From the NCBI GenBank assembly GCA_028023455.1, contig JAQFVV010006215.1, forward strand, positions 13,185,473-13,249,472: DNA of 64,000 nucleotides, read 5' to 3'. The notes under the pieces were generated by a model. That model had not been told where the DNA came from and did not search any database. It worked only from the letters and a program-made list of their open reading frames with translations. Position 1 is the first letter of the stretch; each line of letters opens with the position of its first letter. This DNA comes from Epiperipatus broadwayi. Taxonomy: Eukaryota; Onychophora; Udeonychophora; Euonychophora; Peripatidae. Both the position numbers and the translations under genes were made by a program. This document shows positions 1-14,900 of the stretch, piece by piece.

Positions 1-2878
1 CAAAAAATCTTTGGATATATATATACACACACATTCTCTATAACTTATACATTTTATTATTTTTAATAAATATATACTATTTTTAAAAAATATTTAAAAT
101 TATTTAATTTATATATAAATAATATTGTAATTTGCTATTATCACATCTTGCAGTGTCTCAATTTATTTTAGGTTTTAATTTATATATGCATATATATTTA
201 TATATTGTGTACATTATTAATTTTATACATTAATTTAAATGCAAAACTCTTAATTTGTTAATTACTATTTTACATAATTTTTTATATACATATATGAAAT
301 ACAACTTTTTATAAAAAAAATAAATTTTAATATAATCATTTAAAACTATTAATTTAAACTTAATATATATATATTATTCCAATGCAAATTGTTAATGATT
401 TTCTATCATTATTATATACATTCTGTCAAGTACTTTTTGTTCTCTTTTCTTTTTATTAACATCATAATGATTTTTTAATATTTTTTAAAGTTGTATGTAA
501 AATTGTTTGTCATTATTAGAATCGGATATTTCTGTGCATACATTAAATGCCCAAAATTCCTATTAGCCAAGTTAAACATTTTCTCTTCAAAATCCTTCGT
601 AACACAATAAGCATATTTTTTTACTTTTTATAATTCATTAAGTTTCTAGCCCTGGCTCATTTTTGTTTTACTCTTGTTATTATTTTTTTTTGTATTTTTT
701 AAAAAAATATTTTTGCATACTTAAATTATTTTTATAATTAATACTAGATGTACCCATGGCTTCACTCACATTAGTAGAATAAAATAATATAACTAAATAT
801 CTCATTTCCGCAGCTTTTATATTTATATATTATTTAAATGAAATAATAATACATGAATTATCAACAGCAATATCATACAAAATTTAACTTTTTATGATTT
901 TTTTTTTAAGATTTTAGTTTAAATATACTTTTTATGTGATAAACTAATTAGTATTATTAATTATTAAGCATACACTTTGATATAGATAATATATCCAAGA
1001 TATGTCAAAACACAAAACTACATAACAAAGTTGATTAATTACAAATAATAATCATTTGTAAATATTAATTAATTTCATGAGATTTGTTTCTGATATGCTA
1101 TTTAGAAGTTATAATATATTTAAATAAGCATTCAGTGTAGTGCCTGTTTTTTTCTTTTATCAGGTATTAAAAGTGATTAGAAACTTTGCATAAGAGTGAT
1201 TCAATGAAAGTTATCAATCATGAACATGAGTGTGGAAGTTCAGATGTTATTTCTATATAAAAAAAAACAACAACCCAGATATATTATTTTTTAAAGAGAT
1301 TTAAAGTTTATATCTGGGCTAGGAATACCCTCTAGTTTAATAAATAAGCAGTAATAATTATTAATATATTTGTCTATAATGATTGGTGCTAAACTTATTC
1401 AATATAAATAAAATTATATAAGAAAAGCCAGCTAATTGAAATTCCAAAGACATCTTATTAATATGCTCTGGGGTTTTTTTTTTCCCTCAAATTATAGATT
1501 TTGATTGAATCTCAACTAAATATAAGTTATTTATGATTTCAATGGAAAAGTTGTCATATAGTTTGTATTAAGATGGAAATCTATTGCCTTTTGTGATGTT
1601 GATTCCCAACCCATTGTTTAACATGATTTTTGAGAATTACCAAATTCTCCAACTTCTATTAGACTTTTTTTTTCATTTTCATTCATGGATCTTTTTAAAA
1701 TCATTGCATTGCCTTTTCATTGTGTTTGAAATGTATTATTGCTTATATATAAATTATTTGTATTTTGAGTATTCATGTTATTGCTCCTTTCAACACATGT
1801 TTGTGGTTGATTAATTTTTTGATTTTATTTTCTGTAGATATAGAATTCTTTATATGGATTTTTACAAAAAAGTATGACATTGTATTCTATAAATGTAAAG
1901 AATTTTATTTCTCAGAGAAGATAGATAAATCAACTAAAAACTTTTACTTATGTTTTAAATTTATAATTTCCATTTCATTTCAAAGTTTTATTAAATTTAT
2001 TCAGAGATTTGCTTTTAAAATTGATTATTTTAAATCCCTATTATAAATATATAAATTGATGTAAATATTTTGCAGATTTAATTAAATCTATTTTGTTTTC
2101 CCCTATACCAAAATAATATTTTGCGCTGGATTCCTATTGACATAAATCAAATTTTAAAAATTTTCATTTGTATTATGTTTAGTTTTTTTTATTTTAATTA
2201 TTTACTTTATTTATTTTATTAAAATTCATTTACATGTTTTAATTAAATGTTTAATCTTTGTTGTTTATTTTAACTATTTAAATAGTTAATATTATTATTT
2301 AAAATAGATTATGAATCTGAAGTACATAAAGATAAAACAGCCTTTAAATAGGCCATTACAAGACAGATGCCTCTGTAACAAGAATGCAGTACTTACCAGG
2401 TTTTCTAGCTGCTGGGCACTGAGAGTTTAAGCATCTTCTGTCTTATTTTATCAATTAATTAAGAATAGCTAGATTCCTATTTACTGATCATTATTAGATT
2501 GTTAGAGTCAGGAAGGATAGTATTTTAATTGTGGTCATAAATTTTTCCTGTTATATGTACTTTTGTATTCGGTTAGTTTAATTAAATTGTGACAGTATTT
2601 TTTATTACATGACAATAAAATATTTAAAGTATTTTATTATTTTATATGAGGATATATGTAGTAATAAATTGCATGTAGTGATAAATAAATGTTATAAGAT
2701 TTATCAATTTTATCACCATACTCATATATATAATGATGAATTGCTATTAAAAAAAAAGGTTAGAACAGCAATTTAAGTGCTATCTGTAATATATAACATA
2801 TATATTTTAGAATGTATGTGAGTTCATATGTAAAAGAGATTGACTGAAAATTTTGAAACTTTTTTTATTTATTTCTAG
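1..2878. other. Upstream VIPAS39 intron, AT-rich, no exon recognised
   Basis: No segment here reads as the preceding part of VIPAS39 between acceptor and donor signals. The ORFs at 1584-1814 and 1765-2046 are T-rich and hydrophobic, with no family resemblance. The preceding exon is presumably outside the window. Confidence 0.5.
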
Positions 2879-2969
2879 ATTATACTTTAAGAATGAGCCA
2901 TCTTTGAAATTTCAAAACCAGTGCATAGAAGAGTATATTACTCTGTTAGAAATGCAGATACCTATTGAA
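2879..2969 (+). CDS. VIPAS39: VIPAS39 exon a (first exon in window)
   Basis: 91 bp after a tttatttctag acceptor and before a gtaaga donor. The first base completes a codon from the previous, unseen exon; 30 whole codons follow, starting LYFKNEPSLKFQ and ending LLEMQIPIE. It matches the segment just before the central solenoid of the family. The other two frames contain stops or read poorly. Confidence 0.85.
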
Positions 2970-5900
2970 GTAAGATAGAGTTTAGTTTTTCATACATAAA
3001 ACAAGTATTTTAAATTTAATTTTGAATTATTTCTAAACATTCTTTAAATTACTAGAACATTTAATCTTAAAAGTATATTTTGAATAGTTAAATTAAGAAA
3101 AAAAAATTCTCATTAAGAAGTATATAATCAAGATGATTTTTATATCATGTACTCATTTTATAACCCAAATATTACTAGCTCAGATATTTTTTCTAAGAGA
3201 TAACAATGTTCATTTATAACAAGTTAAGAGGCTGAGCATTCAAACCCCCTCGATCAGCTCATTATGTATCATGTACAATAGCTAAATTCTGAATTGTAAA
3301 CTACAACAAATCAAGTCTTACAGCAGCAGTTTCAGTGGAATCCTTTTTATCAGCTGTGCTAAATTTCCTAAAATATTATTAATCACAAATCAGAATAGCC
3401 TTGAATTTTATTTATAATAAGCAGATCTTTTTTTAAAAAAAAAAATTAAAAATATATAAGATAAATACAATTATTAAATATGATACTTTTTTATAGTCAA
3501 AAAAAAAAAAAAAGATTTATTGTTCAGGAATTCACTGAAGTTCAAGCACTGAAATTGACAGAATTGGGTCAAAATCCAGAGACTTTTAGCTCCAACACTT
3601 ATTACTCAATTCACAAAATCATACAGGATTCTTTTATAGTCAATGATTATTTGTTTGTTTATTGACCATTACATTTAATAATTGTGTGTATTTTATCTTT
3701 CAGACTTTCAAGTAATGCCACTAAAATCTGTTTAATATAAATTAGGTTCAAATCTATTCTAATTTGCATTGAGTGATATTTGAGAGCTTTGCTCAGCTGA
3801 TAAGAATATTTACCTGAACTATTCCTGTAAACTTTGTATTAACGCAGTTTAAAATCAAAATTTGACTATTTTTTTAACATCTAATATTTTATTTTCACAA
3901 TATCTTGATAAAAGGTATTTACGTGCTCATAATAAATATTTTCATATTTGAAATCATGCTTGATTAAAAAAATATGAATTTTTAAAATTTTTTAAATATA
4001 ATAAATAAAATTCAATATTTTTAAATTTTTTTTGGATGTGTGCTGCTTATTATGGAGCAGATGTAAATAAAAAGACTATAGACATAATTTTATAACTGTT
4101 GTACGCATGTAGTATCATATTTTTTTTATCTGATTAATTTAATTTTATACTAGTCTCTTCCAATTTTAATTGCTAGATAAGATTTCACTTGTAAAATTAT
4201 TTTTTTCAGCCCACTTATATTGATTATTTAGAAGTAATATTCTACTTTGTATCATTTTTCTTCCGTTCAATGCCTTTTCTATATAGCATCCATTTTTACT
4301 TTTTTTTTTATGCTGTTCATATTAATGATTACAAAGTCTTAAATAGTCTAAAGTTTTGAAACCAAGCCAATCCTCTTATTTATTTATATAGATCTGAGGC
4401 TAAGTCAATAACTTTATATTTTAGTGATCTGTTACATACTAAATGTAGGCACTTGTGTTCTTTTGAGAAAAAATAGGTATATTCCAAAATAAAATATCAC
4501 ACAACATTGTTGTAGTTTATATTTAATAACTATATCCATAGTAGTAGTATTAATATAAATGAATAATACATGTGCACATTGTTAAAATAATTAAGTAAAT
4601 GAAAATCTAATAGAAACATGCATTTTAAAATGCTAAAAAAATGTTTTTCTAATATTCATTTTTATTTATTATCAGTAAAAAACCAAAAAATAATTATTTT
4701 TCAACCATAATTGGGGTTTTATATTTAACTTGAAATAAAAGTGTGAAATATCCAGAAATTAATTGATTGCCTGATATTCCATGCTTTTATTTTAAGGTAA
4801 ATATAAAAACCTCAATTGTGATTGAAGAAACAATTATTTTTTTGGTTTTCTAGTGCCAAGTAAGTAAAAGCATTTATTATAAAATATTTTTTTATATTAT
4901 TTTTCATTTTTTAGTATTCAGATATTTTTTAAAAAATTATTTCTATTTAAATAAAGAATAAAAATGTTGTTGGTCTGTATAATATTTTAAAGGAAATTGG
5001 CAGTGTCTTAAAAATTGATTCCAATATTATGTTTATGAAAGAAAAGTTTTAAAAAAAATTTTTTTACATTTAAGTGAAAATAAAATTTATTCATTCTAAA
5101 AGAAGCAACTTTTACAATCAATTGAAAGAAAGATTTGTTTTTATTTATAGTTTAATTATTTGTTAATACTTTTTAATGTAACCTTATTTTAAAATAAAAA
5201 CATTTTAAAACTATATCACTCTCTCATGTGCATCTTTAAAAACTCACTGAACTGATATCAACTCCTTTGAAATTCAATCTGCCAACACTTGTACAGTAGC
5301 CAAATAGTAGGCTGTTCTATTTCATTGTCATATTCTATTGCCATAGATTTTTATCATATATACAAAATTGTAAAAAATCCATTTAATAGAAGTTTGTTAA
5401 AGCTTGATTGCAAAATATATCGTAAACAATCAAACAGTTTCTAAGTTAAGTAAAAGTGTTAAAATTGTTTTAATTGCTTTTGAACAGTCAAAACATTTTG
5501 TACATCATTTGTAATACATGTTTATATTAGTTGTGAATCTATATTACATTATTAATATAAACATTTCTGTATACAGTATAGTGTAATAAAAACTTTAAGA
5601 ACAAAGATTAAGGCATTTTTCAAGTTATTAAGAAAAAATAAAGTTTTAATAGATATTCATTTATAAATTGTTTTAATTTTTATATTAAAAATGGAATTTA
5701 CTAAAATACATATATATAAATATTGAAAATAATAAATTTAATGGTAATAAACTATTAAAAGCAGTCTTTAAATCTGCAGAAGTACTTTCAGTTAATTTCT
5801 TAAACCTGCCTCAACCGCCATTAAATTCATTAAATTAATCGCAGTTGAGGCAGGTTTAAGAAATTAACTGAAAGTACTTCTGCAGATTTAAAGACTTTTT

Positions 5901-8900
5901 AATAATTTATTACCATTAAATTTATTATTTTTATTATAATTACAATTTTGTTTTAATTAACGGACATTTTATTTATATTATATATAAATACCAATATTAT
6001 TTATAAATATTCTAGTGCTCAAACTTTTTATGAACTTCTAGACAATAAACCATTCAATTTTTTTTAAAAAAAGAAAAAAAAACAACAACAATATTTGGGT
6101 TAATTATGAAAACACACATATATATGTATTTTATAATTTTAAATCAATTTAAAATAAAAATTGACAAAAGACAATCAACTTTTTAAAAATATATATTTAC
6201 ATTATTTAACTAATTTTCTTTTCATTTAAGAAACTTTCAAAGAGACTTCCCCTCTGATCTCTTTGCAATATGATATAAACAATTCATTAATATACTGTAC
6301 AGTATTTTCCTCATGTAGTTATATTAAACAGATAATAGGTAAATTTACTTATGACCTTTATCTTTCCAAAACACTCCTTGCTCTCCTTTTCCTCCGCTTA
6401 TTGTTTAGTAATTATCATATACACATAATTCTATATAAAAAAAAATAACACTTTTTTTTTTTAATATACATATCTAAAATATAAATGATTATTAATAATA
6501 CATATTTATTTATCTCCTTAAATTTAATGCTCAAAATTTATTTATAATTATAATTTTTACTTATTTAATAATGAACACTTTACTTTCAACTTTACTGAAT
6601 CTTTAGCCGTGTTAATACACTTATAAATGTTTTCTTGAGTATATAATGTTCACAATACTTTTCTTAACACTTTTTAAAAATAGAATTATGTTTATATATC
6701 TGTGACAATTATTATATAACAAGGGGGAGGGGAAAAAGGAAAGGGGAATGGTAGTTATTGAAAAGATAAATACTACCAACAATTATCATCAAATTATTAA
6801 TTATCCAAAATGTTTTAAATAAGAATAAATACACTTATTTACATATTATATATATACACATCCATTAAGATTTAACTAAATAATGATCCCTAGTTACTTT
6901 ATATACACATTAACAATTAGTCCTTGATTTAAAATTCTAAATTTTCAATGCTATAATCGCCACCAAAACTACAATAGTAGTGGACCTAAGTGAATACTAA
7001 AAGTTTATATTCATTGTACTTAAAACACAATCCTAATTGGGTCTTCTCACGCATACACAAGTAATAAAAAAAACCTGTGAGTTCTATAAACATTTTCCCT
7101 AGCCAGCTATCTTTTACCTTCAGAGACACGGACTCCGGGACACTTTCATCATTACAGAACAATAGAGTACTTTTCCCTCAGCTTTTCTCAAAAGTCCTTA
7201 TGACAGCAACAATAACAGCATGCAATGAGTGGAGAAAAGCTGATGACCTAGCACTCTTTTGTTGTGCGCACTATTTATACTGTTTTCTCCTTGCTTGAAT
7301 TCATTGATAAATTCCTATCATTCCAATGTAAAAGTAAATCCATTTGACTAATGCATTTTTACAATGATGATAAGGATCTGGCTTCTAATTATGACCGTTT
7401 ATATTCCACAGTAATTAGCTTCAAATATTTATTCCGTTTATTTTCTCATAAAGTAGTTTAATGGTTTGATTTTAACAATACACAGTTGTCTTGGGATTTT
7501 AAATCCACGAGTTATATCTGGCCTTGAAAATAATCATTTGCATTATCTTTCGGCAATCTTTTATATAGGATGCTTTTAAGTTACAATCTTTATCTGTTTA
7601 AGTCTAATTTATCTGCAAACCAATCTCTCTTTGTTGAATTAGACTTAAACTTAAATTATCAAAATAAAGTTTCCTTTATTTTTACAGAATTTATTTTTTA
7701 TTACTTTTTTAAAACTTACATATCTATTTACGTTTCCATTAATTATTAGCGATTTTTTATTGCTTTTTAAACTAGATATGTATTTATATTTTATTACTAT
7801 TTTTTCTCTGAAGTAAAACTTAGCTTTATAACTTATAGCTCTCGAGTTACTAAAGCCTAATATATTTTCTGCAAAATATAGCATTAATTATACAAAATAA
7901 TCACATGTCGAAAATGCTTTACCTTATTGAAGTTAAGAGATCACAGGAAATATATCTTGAGAACTTTCAAAAGTGGAAGGAAAACTAGTTAAATAATGTA
8001 AATACATATTTTTAAAAAGCTGATTGTCTTTTGTCAATTTTTATTTGAAATTGGTTTAAAATTATATTATAGTACAAGACAACATTATGATCAATATTTT
8101 AATTGTGATTGAGCATACACTATGTAAATAAATTCATTTTGATACTGGAACTTAATTCAAATCAGTTTATGTTATATATTTCTATGTTGTTATTCATTTA
8201 ATTATATATATATAGCAGTATAAATTTCATTGCAAATCTTTTGTTTTCTCGCAGGCAACAGATGCACAGTTAAGTAGAGAAGGAAAATTGACGTATCCAT
8301 CATCAGTTCTTAACACTAATTTAATAAATCTTTTATTTTATTGTTGTATGAATCATTTTAAAGAATCTGAGGTAAGATCATTTAATAAGAAATTTAAAAA
8401 AAAAATAGAAATCTTATTTATCATCATCATTTATTTTATATAAATTCTACATATCCCAAATACTTCTTTAATCTTCCTTGTTCTTTGCTTCACTGCTCAA
8501 ATATTCATGAATACTTTCCACTTTAAAGTCGTTTCTAAGTTCTTTTTTTTTGTTTTTATTTTTTAAAGAACATTTTAATATATTATATTTTATGCTAAGA
8601 ACATGCCCCATTCATTGCTTTTTTTTTCATCTCTTTTATATATACAAATCCTTTTCACTCTTCAAGCAATCATTTCTGATCTTATTTATTCAATATAATT
8701 TACTCATCTTCTTTTGAATCTTCTAATCTTTTTTTCCTTTTCCTGATCATGTAAATTTTTGTGCCACATAAAAATATATTTAATCTATGACCTTTATAGA
8801 AATAACTTCAATTTTAATGACTTGTAAAATTACATTTTTCATTTATTCAACTTCTCTTTAGCTATACATATCTTTCATTTGATTTCCTTCCAAAATATTT

Positions 8901-11900
8901 AAACACAGTTACATACTTTTCATTTTCCTAACAAGCTATCATCACCTTATACACTTTGTTGATTTTAATTTTATTCAGATTTATTTTCACTCACATTTTT
9001 TTTTTTACAAATATTAAATCGGTCTTCTTGTTAACTTCACCCTCCTGTTTGCACTTATTGTAATCAATCACTTTATTTCAAATGTTCATTCTACACTTAT
9101 TAAATAATAGTTAACTGACGTAAACAAAACAAAATAATCAGTAGTCTTAGATAGATCTCTATCTATGTCTTAGTCATTTGTAAGCAAACCATTTTTTTTT
9201 ATATATATATATGTTGTTTCTTTTATAGGTTTAGCTTAAAATTTGTAATTAATTCCTTTTATTTTGTTAGTCACATGTTTTTTCAGGATCATCAAAATAT
9301 ATATTATTTTTCCTCCCTTTTTTAAATTTTTTTTTTTTTTCACAGATCTAATTACCTTTTTATTCATTTATTTTTTCTAAACTCACCTGTTGCTTACTTA
9401 TGAATGTCTAATCTATTAGGATTATTCAAACCATTAGCAATAATTTTAACTCATGAAAATTAAATTTGTTTTTAATTTTTGTATTTTTCTGCATTAAACT
9501 TTGCTTCAAAAAATCTACTGGCAAGTGTCTTGATTCATAAGTTTCATTATGTATGAATAATTTTTTAAATTCTTTTTTACTTACACATATCAAAAATTCA
9601 TTAAGATCTCATTAGATTTTTTTGTTCATTCTTTATTATAGTTAAAATCTTTATAATTTCTTTCTCCATCATTGTACAACCTGTCTTTTTTTTGCTTCAG
9701 TTAGAAATAATAGCTTAATATTTAACCGTTTATTTCTATAAAATTGTATTTTCAATAAAGAGCTATCTTATCTTTTGTTTCAATGATTGCTATTTCTGCA
9801 AATATTTGGTCAAAGAAATAGCATTTCTTATATCATATATTAAAATCATCCTTTTTTTCTCTATCTCTATACTTTCTTTTCTATTCAAATTTTTTATCTA
9901 GATTTTTTTGTTGTATTCTCAATTCATTATTAAAATTTCTATGTATCTGTTTACTTTCTTTATTTTTTCATTAACATTTTATTAATCATTTCATTAAGCT
10001 AGTTTTTACTTTTTCAAATTCTCTTTAATAATTCATTCTTTGTATTGGAATTTACAATTCGGTATTATATTACACTTTTTTGACTTAATATATATGAAAC
10101 TTGTCAACTTTATCAATGAAACACTATTATTACAAATCAAACAATATTTGTTTTTGATCATGACAAAAAAATAATCATATTCCTAAGATGTGATATGTTG
10201 GACTATTTTCATCATTTATGAGTGAATGTTAAATGCATAGAAAATTTTAAACTTTATTGGAAAGTTTAAATAAAGTTTAAAATTTTCTATACATTAAACA
10301 TTCACTCATAAATGGTGGAAATAGTCCAACATATCACATTTTATAATATACCATCATTACAAACCTTCAGACAAATCATATTTCTAGTCTCTTCTTAATA
10401 ATGATATATCTTCATCACTTAAATGTTTTCACACTTTTAGTGTTATTTATCATTCCTCACCTTAAAATTATTAAAAATCTTTTTAAAATTTATTAATAAG
10501 CACAAAATGAATAAAGGAATTTACAATGTTTATATCACATTGATTTTCTAACAATAATACACAAGTGTGGTACTTTTTGACATTGATGCTGAAGTTAAGG
10601 TATGCTAATGCCTACTTCATCTATAAAACTAGGTTAGAATTTGGTCAATTTTGGTTATTTGCAGAAATTTTTAAGCTGAAATTATGTGATTATAAAAATG
10701 GTTGCACATGAAAGTGAAATAGTTGTAAGTCAAATTTAAGTATTTTTAATAGTTAAGATATAGAAGAATATATATGAATATATTTTTAGGGTTTGACCAA
10801 AAATTATTGACTATCATTCAAAAGTTATGCTAGATTGCAATTTCAATAATTTTAGATTGTATACTAAGAATTAAAAAATATTTTAGAAAAAAATTCTAAA
10901 ATGGAAAGATAAAAGTTTTTTCAATTTCTCTGGAAAAGTAAAGCTAATTAATTGGTAGAAAACTATAGGGGATTTTTTTTTTTATAGTCGGATTGATCTT
11001 GAATGATAACAGCATTAATTAAAACTGATTAGATGTAAATAATATAATCTGATATGCATAATAAAATGGGGAATCATGGAAAACATTAGAGAATTCATTT
11101 ATTTTGAAACTTGCCTCTTTTTTTCTACATTTTTTTAGTTTACTATGGTATCATATTTACTATTGTTGATGTAATAAAGGTAATGTAAGCTTTAGATCAA
11201 ATACAATGTAACTGAATAATTATACACAAAAAACGTATGGAGCAAAGTTTTAATGAATAGTTTAACTTAATGTGCTTAACTAACTTTCGACTGGTGACAG
11301 TTAAGTAAATTAAAATATATATATATTACCAATTTTTAATAAAAAATTTATCCAGCATGAAAAATCTCCTAATACATATTTTGGTTTTAATGCTTTAGCC
11401 ATAATATAATGTCCATCCAGCTCTCAACTTTTATTTTTAAAAAATTGGTATTCACCTGTTTAGAAGCAAAGATTTACTTTAATAATTTGATAAGAATATT
11501 ATTTTATTGTACTTTAGGATAAAATAAAAGCATCAGACAGCCATGATGTAATTTTCTAATGTCATTTTTTTCAAAAGCCTATAAAACCATAAAAGCAGCT
11601 ATCTGAACAGATAATAGTGATGAAATAGTAAGTTAAATCATTTGATGTATTGAATATAATATAGTTTAAATCTTATATGCATGCATCATGTAACATATAT
11701 ATTATATGAATTAATATGTTATGGCAGCCTCAAACTAATCAACCAAGAGATTCTGCTTTTTGTTTTTAATCCTTTATTGTGTTTTTTTTTTCTCTTTTGA
11801 TTTCAGATAGTAAAGATTATTTATTTATAAATTCATTTGATTTTTTTATCTCTTCATATTTATAAATCAGAAGAGCCAGCAAAAATTCTTAAGATATCAG

Positions 11901-14900
11901 TCATTTGTGGATATTGGGAGAAAAATCTTTATATAAGGGCTCATGCAGTAATATCAAGCAAGATGTAAATAAACATAATGTTGACAATTAAATTCAAATA
12001 TAATCTTTAATATCCTACTACTGCCTTGAATATTAATTCAAATAATATACATGTTATATGACAGCAGCTGCAGAAAGTAGTTTGCCCTTAACTGAAAGGA
12101 GAGCCATTGATTCCTCTTTGAGGCCTTACAAGAACTGAGGATGAAAATTCATAATGTTTACTCTAAACGTTTTGGTTGTTGCAGGTGTTAGTACTATATG
12201 ATTATCATATAATATACAACCATGGATCAGTTTCTCACCAAAGCCAGTGTGGTGAATTTATTGGCCATTTACCTTTAATTTTTAAGATCAAGAAATACTA
12301 TGGTCTTTCTTATCAATTGCCTGATAGCTCTTAATCAAAATATCAGTTGGATTTTCTTGAAGACAGAATGAATATGTAGGTGAATGAACTTATTATTATT
12401 TACAATCATGACAGACAAAACTAAATAAGTTATTCCAGAAGACTATAAACTTGCTAGCCAAGGCAATGGTTAGCAAACAAAGGCAGAGGGGCTAAGTATT
12501 CCCTGATTACGAACTCAGGTTGCCATTTAATGTAGATTTTTTATTAAGGTAATTCAAATGAAGGAAGATTGCAAGAATTGGAAGGAAAATAATCTAATAT
12601 TAAATAGGACCTTGTTGGACTTTGTGAAGTTAGAAGAAAAGGAGGAGAAGCAATGGATTTGAAAAGTGAACATTTACTGAACTATTAAGGCACAAAATAT
12701 TGGAAGCACAAGTGGAATAGGATTCATTATAAATAAGAAATGGAAGAACAACATTGTGGAGGTTGATGGTATATCAGAATCGTAAGATTAGTTATTGAAC
12801 TTAATGGAAGATACCAAATGCAGAATATTCAAGCACTAATAAGGGCTTATTGTGATGGGGAAGTAGAGGATTTTTATATGGATGTATAAAAGGTTTTTCA
12901 TCAGATTAAACAATATTTTAAAATTGCCATGGGACACTTTAATGCCAGATAAATAATTGAAAAATGAAAGTGGTAATACATTTATTTATGGTAATAAAAA
13001 TGAGAGAGGACACAGATTTGTGGAGTTTTCAGAAGAAGAAAAACTTTATATTATGAATTTTTTTTTTAAGAAAAATTGATATGGAAGCATCCAAATGAAG
13101 ATACAGGAGAATTGAATTACATTTTGACTAACAAAAATATGTATTTCAAGATTGTAATGTTCTTAGCAAATTCAACACAAGAAGTGATAATAGATTAGTG
13201 AGATATAAGATACTTATTAATCAGGCCTGATGCAAGTGGGTGTGCAGGTTGTTCATTGCACAAAGGTGTCTATGAAAGAAGCACCAAGTTGAGTCTTATG
13301 ACACACAGACTCATTTCTGTGTGTCCAACAAAGAAATTTGCATCAGATGGGTGGGCACTATCTGCTTTGGTAGGCAAAGGAAATACATTAAAGATTTATT
13401 TTCTTTGCATAGTTTGCTATATTATCTGTAATGTGAATAGTACCACCATTTTTTTATAATTATATCATTCGATATTTCTAGTTGATGAAGTGAAAATATA
13501 AGGCAATTTTATTTATTAAGCTTTAAATGTTTACTTGTTTAATATTTTAAATTGTTTTTGTAAATTCACAATAAGTATGATTTAAAATTTTTTATAATAA
13601 CAAATGAATTCTCTTATACAAAAAAAATTCTTACTCATTAATTTATTGTAGATGTCTGAGTCTGGGCAAAAAACAAAAAAATTATCTAGTGCCCAAAATA
13701 GAAAATAGAAGACTGCAAAAGAGGAATTGTGTCATCAACTATCAGGCTCTTTGAGCAAGTTCTTTTGGAATCTTCAGTGAAAAGAAAGAAGGATGGAATA
13801 TTATTGGCATCTCCATCTTCTGAACTTAGTCTACTACCATCTTCAGATGGAAGCTGTACAGAAGTGAAAGACAAACAAGAGAATGTTCCATTATCTACTG
13901 AAAGAAGGGAAGTAGAAGTGCATGAACAACAAAGTTTTGGTTCATCATCAAAATGCTCTTATTTCAGAATTAATTGAACAAAGTCAAATTTATGAAATTT
14001 CAAAATTATTTGAAAGATTCAGGTATGTTGACAAAATTTTTCTCAATAAAAGAGAGAGACTACTTAGTCAAATATTCCTCTTCTCAAATCATCAACTGGA
14101 ATTTTTCAAGAGATAAGTCTGAAAGAAAAATTTCCATCTTTTATTATAGTAGATTACTTCCAAATAGAGAAAAATATTAAGTTTATGTTTTAGTCTACTC
14201 AGTTTCTAGAGATTCAGTATTTTATTTGTACTGCAATCGCAACTTAATAACGAATATGGATGCAAAGACTGGCACCATTTATCACATAAGTAACTCTCAT
14301 ATCAAAAATTGTACCTGATTTGTTCAACTTAGAACAAATTTAACAAAAACTACTGCAATTGATTCACAAGAACAGAAGTTGTATGAGGCGGAAAGAAAAT
14401 ACTGGTATATAGTAATCAAACAGATAATTCATGCAACATAGTTCTTACCCTGACAATCTGTAGCTTTCTGCAGATCATCTGAACAGTTATTTGAAAACAA
14501 TAATGGCAATTTTTTGAAGTTAATAGAAACGTTCTCAAAATTTGATCCAGTTATGGGAGAACATTTATGCCGTATTCAAAATTCAGTTTCAAAAAAATGT
14601 TACCCATTATTTAGGGCAACAAATTCACAATATCAATTATAATTCATTTTGTAAATTATAATAAAAAGTCAAATACAAATGAAAGAGGACATTTTTTAGG
14701 ATTCTGTTCTGTAGATGACACAATGGTCTGAGATTATATGATTTTATTTTAAGTCATATTAATCTTCATTGACAGGGGTATGACAAAGCCACTACCATGA
14801 ATGACAAATACAATGGGCTACATCAAAAAAATATTGGAGATTAATCTTAGAGCTTTTTATGTTCTTAGTTCTGCACATAGTCTCAATTTAGTTGTAAATG

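Noticed and set aside
1584-2046. Two overlapping plus-strand ORFs (76 and 93 aa)
   Set aside because: Composition is F/I/K/Y-rich as expected for random AT-rich DNA; no motif, no match to the missing VIPAS39 exons.
3230-3265. tRNA-like B box (GGTTTGAATGC on the minus strand)
   Set aside because: No A box at proper spacing and no cloverleaf; too little to call a SINE.
7651-7884. 77-aa minus ORF in the long-TIR element
   Set aside because: Basic, K/F/N-rich, no transposase motif; expected by chance at this composition.
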